Assembly (NCBI GenBank): GCA_029964075.1
Contig: CM057133.1
Span: forward strand, 15,524,699 to 15,588,698
Length of the DNA: 64,000 nt
Source of the DNA: Patiria pectinifera
Lineage: Eukaryota; Echinodermata; Asteroidea; Valvatida; Asterinidae
Direction of reading: 5' to 3'
Every line of letters begins with the position of its first letter. Positions within the stretch are counted from its first letter, which is position 1. The notes under the pieces were generated by a model. The model ran no database searches. It was not told the origin of the DNA and saw nothing but the letters and a program-made list of their open reading frames with translations. A program made the position numbers and the translations under genes. Positions 13,372 to 24,461 of the stretch are shown in pieces.

Positions 13372-14059
13372 CAGGGTGAGTCAAAAAGAAAGTGAACGAA
13401 TTAGAAAAGAAATATAGCAAAATGTGAAGCCCGCTCCATTTTTAAAAAAAAAACACACAGCTGTTAAGTTCATGTCATATAGTAAAAACTGTGAACATGT
13501 CACGTAATTTGCATACTCCACTCCCAAAGTACGTCTATTTGAATATAAAGATCACAAAATTCAGCTGTCCACCACTGATCATTTACCGTGCTAAAACTGA
13601 TGAATATAGATCCAATGAAACATGGACGCTTTCCCACCTCAATGAATGGAGGAGAACTTGCAAAGGAAAACATTCCAAAATCGCAATTAATATTCATACA
13701 CAAAATAGATGACTGGTTCCTCATATTCAAACACAAAAATCTAATAGCAAAAATTATGTGTCAGTCTTGATTGAAATTATTAAAATCGCATTTGTATTTG
13801 AAAGCTTGTGTACTCTGTAATTCTCACTCAGCTCAATAGCTTCCAATGGCATTCCATGGACAGCTATAAAAATGGATTCTTTTTGTAAAACGTACGTAAC
13901 TTCTGATAGTAGGGATCAATTTCGGTAATTCTTTTTTTTTTTTTTGGTAAATGAGTAGAAGAACATGTTCTTCGATATACTTAAGTGGTGTTTCAAATTT
14001 GATTGCTTTTTAAGAAACAAAATCAATTATTCGGGTCACTATCTTTTTGATTCACCCTG
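13372..14059. mobile_element. Mariner-like non-autonomous element with CAGGGTGA ends
   Basis: Begins CAGGGTGAGTCAAAAAGAAA and ends tctttttgattcaccctg, inverted repeats. Interior parts (ccatggacagct, tctgatag..ggatcaatttc, gatgagtgg-like) recur at 19330-19510 and 33820-34038. ORFs in it resemble no protein. TA-type ends suggest Tc1/mariner ancestry, which is inference. Confidence 0.6.
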
Positions 14060-14363
14060 CAGCGTAATCAAGACTACTGTGTACATTACGAAGAGAAAAT
14101 AATTGTACATTATTGGAGTTCAGTACAGAGTTTAACACAGGAAAATGACGAATAGCGGTACGGCAATGTTGTATTTTTGAACGATCAGTGTTGACATGGG
14201 CGAATGGTGGAGGGTAAAACACGAACCGGACAGGGTGGGCTTGGCCACTGTTTAAACTACACCAGCGCAAATGTTGATATTAGATAAAGATATAAAATCC
14301 AATGTTAATACTCAAAAGTAGGGATGATCAACGTCAATGAAATCAAATATTAAGCGAATAAGG

Positions 14364-14830
14364 GTGCAGTCCGGTAACTTGATATAAGGCCCGAAATTGC
14401 CCACGTCGGCCAAATCACGATTTGAATGCCCTCAGGTTATCCGGTATTTGAGGGCCGTGAACTTCAGGATTTGTAAAAAAAGAAAAGAAAAAAAAGAAGA
14501 GCCGTGCAGAGGACTGCGAGCTCGTATTTGTATGAAATGTGGATGCAATAAGGCCTTAAAGTTGCACTATTTTGTACTATTTCAAAATGGCACTATTTCA
14601 AAATGGGCTTCAGGCCTGCTGAAGTTTAGGAGTGATCATCTTTGGATGGAATTTCCTCCCAAAAGTCATTGGATAAACCCCCCCCCCCCAAAAAAAAAAA
14701 GATTATGAAATAAGCTTTAGTTTTATGTGTGTTTCAAAAACCTTGGAGAGGTGTGAGTATTTTTAATAATTTTGGGATGTACGCGTAATTGCCACTGAGG
14801 TACATGGCAGTCTACTTACTGGTCTGTAAC
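14364..14830. mobile_element. Dispersed repeat with GCAGNCCNGTAA ends, copy 1
   Basis: Shares blocks with 46154-46485: gcccgaaattgcc, gactgcgagctcgtatttgt, gtgatcatctttggatgga. Start gtgcagtccggtaac and end ttactggtctgtaac are short inverted repeats. It also contains a poly-C/poly-A tract near 14680-14700. Non-coding. Confidence 0.6.
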
Positions 14831-15350
14831 CATCAGACAGTACTCTTACCAAGTTTTGTGACCAGGGGCCAATGATGCTGTGAAGTCGCAGAACACAGAA
14901 CATTTCTCCCACAAATCAACGGCATAAATATCAGTAAAGTCATTTATTGTGACTGAACTTCATCCCTGCTCCTTTTTTTTTTTAGCCAGTGTGTGCTTAC
15001 AACACTCAGCTAGATTTATTTATTCTGATTACCAGTGCCATCATGACATTTGGCCTTTTGGCCCAGCGTAGTGAGGACTACACCTGTCACACATCACAAT
15101 TCTGTATTCACCACACATTCATGATTTGTTGATATATACCTTTAGTATTTTTTTGGTATCACCGCCATTGCAAACACCAGTTACATGTCACGTCTATAGA
15201 TAATAACCAGTGGCCTGTTTGTCAATAACGATAATGCCTATGTATAGCCTACTGTTGTTGCATGCCGTGATATCTAATGACCATTGTGATTGCAAATAAT
15301 TTGCGGTACCAAAGTGTTACATAACCAGTGATTGATTGCATACGGGTTTA

Positions 15351-15540
15351 TGGTCAACTCGCCTCTTGGCCAACTCGCCCCTTGTCCAGCTCGCCACCTG
15401 GCCAACTCTCCCCTTACCAACTCGCCCCTGACCAATCATCGATTGCCACCTCGCCAACTCGCCACTTACAACTCGCCCCTGGCTTACTCGTCCCCCTGAC
15501 CAACTCGTCCCCTGACAAACTCGCCATTGGCAACTCGCAA
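15351..15540. repeat. CAACTCGCCCCTGG minisatellite
   Basis: About 13 imperfect units of 13-16 bp (caactcgcccct with tggc or tgac linkers), forming the left terminus of the 4.2-kb element. Frames across it give Pro/Ser-rich or Gly/Trp-rich artefacts. Confidence 0.8.
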
Positions 15541-18500
15541 AGTTCAATGGATGTGAATACGATTGTGTTGTATTTATTTCAACAGAAACAACTTCTTTTT
15601 TCTAGTTACTCAACTCTCTTATTTTGGGTTTGCGCTCATAACGTACCTCAGGTTATAGTCCAGGCAAAATACTTCATTTTTTGAGTGAACCTCAAACAAA
15701 TTGCAACAGAATTTTTTTCACCACAGTGCATTTATATAAGGTCCCTAAAATGACATACTAAAAGTCCAAAAAAATCCAAGTGGTGGAAATATGCCTAATT
15801 TGCATATATCCAAAATGGCCGAAAATGTTAAGACTTTCACATTGATTTGGTCATATTTCTTATACTCGATAGCTTTTTCAGGTACTTAAAACGACAATTG
15901 TATTCCGTTTACATTGATTTCATAATTATTCTAGTCCTACGTAACTTTCAAGATCCCCATGTTTCCCAAATTTGCCATATGCCGTATAATAATTTGCATA
16001 AATGCAATATATTAAACTGCATAAATAAAAGTTAAAATTATGGCTGTCATGTGTGGACATGTCACAATTGAATTTTCCTGATAATCCAAGTTTAGTTATT
16101 TAATATTTATACATAAATATCACAGCACAGTGCATTTCTATAAGGCCCCTAAAAAAGGTCCAAAAATCCAAGTGGTGGAAATATGCCTAATTTGCATAAA
16201 TTCAAAATGGCCACTTAAACCATGATTTTCATATTGATTTTGCCATAACTCTCGTCCTACATTGCTTTTTTGGGTACTTTAAACAACAATTTGTCCTTTT
16301 TACATTGATTTCATCATTATGCTAGTCCTGGGTACCTTTCTAGGTCCCTATGTTTCCCAAATTTGCCAAATGCCGTATAATAATCTTCCCATACAAACGG
16401 ACAAACCACCAGCACCACCATCACTACTTGAGGTCAGCGTTCTTAAGTTTTGGACGGTTAGTCATGACGGTTCGTGACAGCTCGTCATGACGGTCGTCCT
16501 GGCAAATCACATTCCTCGCTAAAACGAAGGGGCGTGATCAATGGATCTTGGCCAATCAACTGGCTCCTCTGTACGGTAAACTTTATTGTTCGGGAATAAA
16601 GACTTTAGATTATTATTCAAATAATTATGGAACACACACACACACCTACCTGCCAGGGACTGCCACGTCGAATGCCATGGGCGTCGCCAGGATTTTTTCT
16701 AGAGGGGGGTAATGCACATTTCGCCCCCCCCCTAAAAAAAAATACCTGTACTTTTGCCAGCATATTCTCAATTTATCTTTCTTCGAGGGTGGGCATGGGG
16801 GCATTTACCCACCACTTTTTTGATGATAAAAAGTAGTAATTAAATAGTAAAGTCTGTCAGGAGCAAGTGTGGCCCATTGGGCCATGGGCAGCGCCGGCAT
16901 TTAAATCCGGTTCAGAGAATATTTCTATTCCCCCTTTTTTTTTTAAAGCCAGCCATCCAGTCAAAGTAATAGAAGCAAAAAAAAAGCTGCCTAATATGGG
17001 AGACGTGATCCACTTTTTTTGTTGGTTCACATTATGACTACTCAAAAACATAAGCAGTGTCGGTAGACTTCAATTTGGAATTTCACAGAGCCTTTGAGTC
17101 CCTGGAGTTTATGTAACATATGCTTATCATCTAAAAATACATATTTTTTATTATGGCTTTCTTGTTTTTGCAGGGCGTAATAAAACGTTTGCTCTGAGCC
17201 AACGAAAGAATGGTTCGTGGCTACATTGTACGTTCTGTTGAAACTAAACTGGTTAGGTACCATTGCAATCAGTTATGGCGAAAAACAGAGAAGTGTACGA
17301 AATTAAATAGTTCTTGTTATTTCGCCCTGTGGTTGCCCTTGGGCAAAGCACTTAATTTGCCACTCATTTGGCCCACCCAGGATTTTTTTTTGTAGCGGGG
17401 GCAAAGCAAATTAATTGTCCCCCAAAATCCTTGTATTCTCTCTAGCATATTCTCAATTGATCATTTTGTTTTTGGGTGGGCGGGGGACATTTTGCCCAAC
17501 CCACCCCCAGTGACACCCCTGCAGACGCCCATTTTGTTAAATGTGTATTAAATTAATAGCAAATATGACTTTAAGTAGGCAGGAGGCACATATCGTGCAA
17601 TGTTTAGAATTCTGAAAGAAAAGAATTGAGAAAAAACCCTCTTCCATGCAGGCACAGATGAAGTCGCACAGAAAAATGAAGGATTATGGGGTATATTGCA
17701 AAAGTGGCATTTTAGTGTTTGAATCCACATGTACATAGTATATATAAACACATGCACTGGGTTCAAAACTACATGTAGTGATGAAAGTTTGCCAATTTAT
17801 TCTCGCAATAAACAAATGAACCCTGTAATCCATCATGTTTTTGTACGAGCCATAAGACAGTCCCTGCATGAAAGAGATTTCTTCCTGCTCCTTTTCTTTA
17901 AGAACTTTAAACATCGCGTGGTAAATAAAATGTAGGGCCTATGGCCTTGTACCCCTTTTGAAACTCCCGCACTAATCCCATTCAAAGTGAGCAACTGCAT
18001 GGGCTGGCTTTCCATTTCCATTGTTGTTGCATTCGATTTCAATTTGCATTGTTGTTGCATTGTTGTTGCATTCTAAAGTCTTTATTACGAATGACAAATG
18101 GCCTTACGAATGGCCTAAGTCCCAACATGGTTCCTAATTGTGCTGTAACTGCAACTTTACTTTACTTTATTTGAATTTATGCAAATTAATATAAGGCATT
18201 TATGCAAATTATTATACGGCATTAGGCAAAGTTGGGAAACATAGGGATCTCGAAAGGTACCCAGGACTAGAATAATGACGAAATCAACGTAAAGGACAAA
18301 TTGTTATTTAAAGTACCCCAAAAAGTAATGTAGGACGAAAGTTATGGCCAAATCAGTATGAAAATCATATAATTAGTGGCCATTTTGAATTTATGCAAAT
18401 TAGGCATATTTCCACCACTTGGATTTTTTTTTTTACTTTTTTATCGGGACTATATAAATATGCTCTGTGGTGTGGTACATAACTGAACTAGAAGTTATTA

Positions 18501-19575
18501 GGGAAAATTCAATTGTGGCATGTCCACACATGACAGCCATAATTTTAATTTTAATTTATATGCAAATTAATATACGGCATTTATGCAAATTATTATACGG
18601 CATTTGGCAAAGTTGGGAAACATAGGGATCTAGAAGGGTACCCAGGACTAGAATAATGATGAAATCAATGTACAAGGACAAATTGTTGTTTAAAGTACCC
18701 CAAAAAGCAATGTATAGGACGAGAGTTATGGCCAAATCAATATGTAAATCATATAATTAGTGGCTATTTTGAATTTATGCAAATTAAGCATATTTCCACC
18801 ACTTGGATTTTTTTCCGGGACCATATAGTGATGCTCTGTGGTGTGATATTTATGTATACATACATGTAACTGAACTAGAAGTTATTAGGGAAAATTCAAT
18901 TGTGATGTCAACACATGACAGCCATAATTTTAACTTTAATTTATACAAATTAATATACGGCATTTATGCAAATAATTATACCACATTTGGCAAATTTGGG
19001 AAACATAGGGATCTTGAAATTTACCTAGGACTAGAATAATGATGAAATCAATGTAAAAGGACTAAAATTGTTGTTTAAAGTTTCTCAAGAAGCTGATAGT
19101 ATGAAATATATGACCAAATCATTGTGAAAGTCCTAAAATATGCGGCAATTTTGGATTTATGCAAATTAGGCATATTTCCACCACTTGGATTTGTTTGGAC
19201 TTTTAGTATGTCATTTTAGGGACCTTAAAGAAATGCACTGTGGTAAAAAAAATTCTGTTGCAATTTGTTTGAGGTCAAACCTTATATTGCTTGGACTATT
19301 AATGTTGGATCGCAAATATTCGAAATCAGCTGGATAGCTTCAAAGCATTTTGCATTCCATGGACAGCTGTAAACTGAATGGGTTCTTTTAGTAACACATG
19401 CATAATTTCGGATAGCATGGATCAATTTCAGTCATTCTTTTTTTCCCCCCAGATGAGTGGAATATACATGCCAGCTTAATACGTGCTTTATTAGTTGATA
19501 CTTTTAATTAAGGGGCGATTTTTTTCCAGGGGCGATTTAGCCAGGGGGCGATTTGGTATGGAGGTGAGTTGACCA
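15351..19575. mobile_element. 4.2-kb element with inverted tandem-repeat arms
   Basis: Begins TGGTCAACTCGCCTC and ends GAGGTGAGTTGACCA, inverted with one mismatch. The left terminus is an array of about 14-bp caactcgcccctgg units (15351-15540); the right has a shorter inverse version (about 19512-19575). Inside, about 370-bp units (ccaagtggtggaaatatgcc, tttgcataa, gggaaacatagggatc, gtacccaggactag) occur twice on the left (about 15710-16400) and three times inverted on the right (about 18165-19290). The core 16400-18160 has no recognisable gene. No clear target duplication; class unknown. Confidence 0.65.
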
Positions 19576-20355
19576 GATTCCGGCGAAAGGTCACCATGGT
19601 CCGCACACAGAACAAGGATACGTTGCGATTCCGTTTTTAAGTTCTGGCAGGAGCTTCTGCATGGTAATCATTGGTCGGTCCCCGGAAGCTGGACCAAAAA
19701 TAAGCCCCTATTGTTTCCCATAAAATGTAACTACCAAACTTTAATTAAACAAAAATAGCAAACAAAATAAATTAAATACACTGTAGTTAACAAAACTTGT
19801 TTGTAACAATTAGGAAAGATGTTTATGAAAAGTTGGTAAATGGAGGTAAAACATGTGCAGTAATGTTGTAGTCGTGTGGTATTCATCACAAATCGCTATA
19901 AATCAAGGTATAAATCTCAATTATGGCGTTCCATAATGTGCCATCGGCGTCGAATTTTTGGGCGTCACATTTTTAAGCTCTGACAGGGATCATTTTGATA
20001 GATTTCATGCAAGACTTTTATGCAAGACGGCCAGAGCTTTTCTGTGCACTCGCACTTGTTTGGACATGCCTCGGTCTGTTATTGGGCATACTGAGGTCCT
20101 CGCTATGATTGACAAGCTGTCTTCAGTTGGACAAAAGTAGTATGAGCAAGAGAAGCCATTCGTGAAGGGAATAAAATGTCCCCGTTTTAACCATATGTAT
20201 TTCGAATTCTTTTCAGTACATCTACAGTATATTTGCAGTTATTGACCAAAATGAGGTTGCCCATCTATTTACAAAGAAATTCATGTTCAGGAAACTTAAT
20301 TCCGATACTGTCAATGCCTCTGTCTGTTATGGTCTCAATGAATAGACATGTGTAA
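19576..20355. other. No gene recognised
   Basis: Only short frames. A block at 19330-19510, just inside the 4.2-kb element, belongs to the 13372 mariner-like family. Confidence 0.45.
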
Positions 20356-20625
20356 TGCCATGGTCCAGTGGTCCCGTTTTTGATTAATGTACGACGGTGT
20401 GTGGGTTCGAACCCTGCCAGAAACATGGTGTTTGCACCCTTGGGCAAGACACTCAACTACAATTGCCTCTCTCCACCCAGGAGTATGAACGGGTGCACGT
20501 GACGGTAGAGGACCGAATGTGCGCTGATATCGGCTGCCGCGTGGTCTCGTGGCCCGATGAACGGGGAATAATTGTATAAAGCGCTTTCAGATTGTTGATA
20601 CGATGGAAAACGCTATAATAAGCAT
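20356..20625 (+). mobile_element. tRNA-derived SINE with conserved central domain, copy 1
   Basis: Box A-like TGGTCCAGTGGTC (20361-20373) and box B GGTTCGAACCC (20404-20414), then a central domain cccttgggcaagacactcaa ... cctctctccacccaggagta and a tail ataaagcgctttcag. The central domain recurs at 27366-27760 on the other strand. It resembles core domains conserved among metazoan SINEs; the exact family name is not assigned. Confidence 0.7.
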
Positions 20626-22447
20626 TACAGTTTGTGCTTTCCCTCGTATATGCAATGATTAACGAGGGTTATATAAATTGCCTTCATGTTAAAAATAAAA
20701 TGAAGCCGTATGTTTGTTATTCAATAGGGATAGCTAATACCTTTCAATGAACCAAAATACTCGCTTGCTTAAATTATTTTCCAGCTTTGGGGTCACAAAA
20801 GATGTTGGACCGTATGGATCGCAGTTGAGTAGGTTTCCCTCATTAAGGAAGCATCCATTGTTTAATGGGTAGATAAACAGCATGACTCGACATGGAGGAC
20901 TGTGTGTTGACATGTATTTGCAGCTTTAACGGATTTGAACTTAAATTCATTTCTTCATCACGATTTGCTTAATATCTTAACATTTTTTTAAAAAGGCCTA
21001 AAGGAAGCGGAAGTATTTTTTATAAGGTCGAACCACTTACAAAAACGTCGTTTTGATCTCAATTAACTGGTTCGTTTTAAAGTGATTTCTTGACAACCCA
21101 ACACTGCCACCACGCAAACACTTTCGAAAAAATCTGTTACGGAAAAGGCTAATTCGCCCGACGTTCCCATATTTTCTTTTCAACATGAGTAAAAGGATTT
21201 TGGCCGAGTGCCGGCGGCATTAAGTGTGGACATAAAGGATGGCTTTTGTGACATACAATTTTTCATATGTGTTCGTGCCCACAACCGTATTCAGTGTTGG
21301 GGATAAAAGAGATGAGGTAGTTTTTAAACTGGAGGTTTGAAACCGCTATAAAGATTCGCTGGCCCGATCCGGGGGCCACGCGTGTCTCTAAATAGTTTTA
21401 ACAAGCGGTTTCAAGCCACCCACGTGACAGGTTCTCAACCAATGGGAATCCTGAAACTGTTCAATAGTGTAAGTTTCATTTGAATGTCACTTTGATAAAC
21501 GATAAACTGTTAGTATCGAATCCACGGAGCCCCTTTAAGGCAAACGAATGTGCTTGCATGTTGAGTCCATTTTAAGACAATATCAGTACTGTAGGCCTAG
21601 CACACAGACACTTGCTTTTTCTCTCTGGATGACACATTGTAACACCAAATAAAAAAGATTTGGTACGTAACCCACTTGCCATCGTGACGTGAACCCTATT
21701 CCTGCATGTCATTGACGTGTGGTTTTAAAAAGAGATAATAAACGTGAAAGTCACCAATGTCGTCATGCCAGGAAACGTTAGAAATCGTTTTTCTCTCTGG
21801 AAAATACAGTTGATTAGGCAAGAGCCGGTCTAACTCTGAGGTGACCGACTTTCGTGATAACAATTATAAATGCCAAGCAGTGGGTCAGCGTTCGAGTGCT
21901 TGCTTAATCAGTTTCTCTCTTTGATTACAATTATGCGCGGTCAATATTTGCTCGTGGTTTTGTGGGGGATGCCGCACAATACCTCATTAGGGCTTGTTTG
22001 TCAAACCTTTTGTCCGGCGGGGTATGAACGTATGCTTCACGCCAGAACTTTATGATTTCAATCAACAGCCGGACGGACATGCAAAAAGACGTTTTGCTAT
22101 TATGACGGTTTGGGGTATTTCTGTCGCGGTGAATTGGCATCATTCATCGGGGCCCGTTTCGAACGAAAGCCAACGACTATCATTGAAATTAAAATATCAC
22201 GTGAAGTGTTCAGAGCTAGCACGTTAATTAAATTGTAGACCATTGTTGAGTGACTCCTATTTAATATTCAGAACAATTAGTGGAGCACCGTGTGTTGTAG
22301 ACCGAAATTCATCGACTGTCGTCAGAAATGTATACTTATTGCTAGCTGTACCAATAGTGCAAGAATTAAAGAGATGCATATAATGCGAAAATCTGAAGAT
22401 TAGTCTTCGTATGTAGGAAATCTATCAGGTAAAAAAAAACCTTCTCA
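20626..22447. other. No gene recognised
   Basis: Frames of 60-77 codons on both strands without similarity to known proteins. No repeat structure noticed. Confidence 0.45.
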
Positions 22448-22820
22448 AAGGCCCCCCAAATAAGGCTCCGGTATCTGGTATGGAGCTTGCCCAAAAAGTG
22501 GTGCGGCGACGCGGCTTTTTTTTTTTTTTTACCTGATTTTTATTGCTTCCAATGTCGGCTGATAACTGCAAATGGTGCCGGACTAAACTTAGTGCAAATA
22601 TATGGGAGTCCAGAGAGGCCACATAAAGCTTAATCTCGACCATAACCCAATCTAAAAACACGTTAAAATTGTGCAGCAGCATGATTCCAGTCAAACCAGT
22701 GAGTTTGGCGGTTTTGAGACATCATCTTTCATTGAAAAACAAACTTTTTCATTTTGCCGACGCGCATGGCTACGGCGACGCGCGCGCATACCAGAAACCG
22801 GAGACTTTATTTTTGGCCTT
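22448..22820. mobile_element. MITE with AAGGCC ends and CG-rich subterminal repeats (copy 2)
   Basis: Left aaggcc..ctccggtatctggtatg is mirrored by cataccagaaaccggag..ggcctt. It has gacgcgcatggctacggcga just inside the right end, like the element at 2466-2841, and also gcgacgcggctttttt near the left. Sequence has diverged, so this is a related subfamily. Confidence 0.65.
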
Positions 22821-24218
22821 AACTCAAAACTCTGTTTTTCACACCAAATTATAAGGGATTGTAACAAATACAAAAACAAAACAAAAAAGCTCAAGATTGC
22901 CTGTTACAGGTCGATTTTCTGTTAGCAACGTGTGCCCCCACTTATTTAAAAGGTTGCCCCACCCCCCAAAAGAGGCACAATTGAGGAAAATTTTTTTTCT
23001 TGTGATGTAGCACTTGAGTTAACTGTCCAAATGTGAAAAAGATTTTTTTTTTAATATTTTTTTACGCGCGAAGCCCCCCGCTTTTTAAAATCATGGCTAC
23101 GCCCACAAAAGGGTCAGAAAAAAATGGCATCAAGTGGTTTTGAACTTCTTGAGGTATCGTCTAGTGATCCTTAGAGTTTCAAAGAATGTTCCCGAAATTG
23201 CATATGGGGGGTCATTTTCGACCGCAAGCCCACTGACTAGAAACGCCGTGCGAGTGCGTTGAAATTTACCGCACAAACTGATGACGTAATCCACAGTTTT
23301 TCCGAGCTGCACAAGCATCCCGTATCTGCATCGTTTTCTAATGGTCCCTATTGTGTCATAACCGGGGTTAAGATTGTACACTGCATGCGCACTGTGATTC
23401 GGAAAGTAGAATGTGTGCACTTACGCTGTTCGTGGCGCGTCCCAGAAAGGCATCCTCGTACGAACTCTGAGCGGCGATTTGGCGAATATAAATGTTTGTT
23501 TCTGTTTATAAATTTTCCTTCGGATAGTAAGTATTATTTCGAGGTTTTTTTTCAGGCAAATGGTATTGGGAGTCCACGCTGAAAACAGCTTACCATTTAA
23601 AATGGCTCCAGTTATGATCGGACACATGAATACATGCAAATCAATGAACATGCATCCTCTCCGAATAATATCAGTATTCCTACCCATATTCACTTTTTCT
23701 ACGTTTAAAAAAATAAATACATACTGACATTGATCACTACCTAAAAGAAACATTTTTAAACAAAATGATTAATTTTATCAGACAGTTTAAATTTCGTTAT
23801 CCTTTGTACATGTTCTTACGTAAAAATGTTTTCATAACTTAACTGGACAGTGTTTCATAAAATAGTTGTCTACCCGACCACTCTGCGTTTGTAACAACAA
23901 ACGCAATGCTGTATTTGATTATAATTCGGTAGGTAATTACGTTGGGATAATTGCAATACGCCTTTAAACAGTAGAAACCTCGCGTTTTTTTTCGAAAAAA
24001 AATGTAATTGTATTCCCCCTTTTTTGTTTTTGTTTTTGTTTTGCCGGGGGGGGGGGAGGGGGGCAAGCGCCCCCTTGCGCCCCTCTCGAGACGCCCATAT
24101 ACGCCATTAACCTAGGTATCAAGTCTGTTCCGTGTTCACCCTAACGGCGTCTTTAAATCATAATTCGCCCCAAAATATGGCCTGTATAACTTACCGAGTT
24201 GCCGTACCTTCTTTTCAG
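22821..24218. other. Upstream region of VMAT, no gene recognised
   Basis: Immediate 5' region of the first coding exon. Frames of 107 and 110 codons (23259-23582 plus, 23421-23753 minus) are unrecognised. No confident TATA box or promoter element could be placed, partly because an upstream non-coding exon may exist. Confidence 0.4.
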
Positions 24219-24277
24219 ACAAGTAAGTGAGTAGAGTCGGCTGAAAGGAACTGCCTGTTTCCCCGACTGCGCCAATC
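24219..24277 (+). other. Probable 5' UTR part of the first coding exon
   Basis: A pyrimidine-rich stretch ending in CAG at 24216-24218 (tacctt cttttcag) precedes the start codon by 59 bp, so the start codon may lie in a second exon preceded by a non-coding exon upstream. An in-frame TGA at 24242-24244 prevents any N-terminal extension within this exon, which fixes the start at the first of two adjacent ATGs, or the second at 24281, which has the better context (A at -3, G at +4). Without transcript data the exon could instead begin further upstream. Confidence 0.5.
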
Positions 24278-24461
24278 ATGATGGACTCGGAGAAGCAGGT
24301 GTCGGTGCCAGTGTACGAAAACTTTCGGGCGTCGCTCCACTACAGGTGGCGGGACTTCAGCGCAATGGAGTGCATCAGAAATCTCCGGCAGTCGCGTCGA
24401 CTGGTGCTGTTCATCGTGTTTGTGGCCCTCCTGCTCGACAACACGCTCATGACGGTGGTTG
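24278..24461 (+). CDS. VMAT coding exon 1 (cytosolic N-terminus and TM1)
   Basis: Encodes residues 1-61 plus the first base of codon 62. The N-terminal cytosolic segment (1-41) contains the basic RQSRR just before TM1. TM1 (about 42-64) carries D54 and N55, matching the amine-binding Asp and its Asn neighbour in VMAT (D33/N34 in human VMAT2). Donor gtgagt at 24462; phase 1. Confidence 0.96.
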
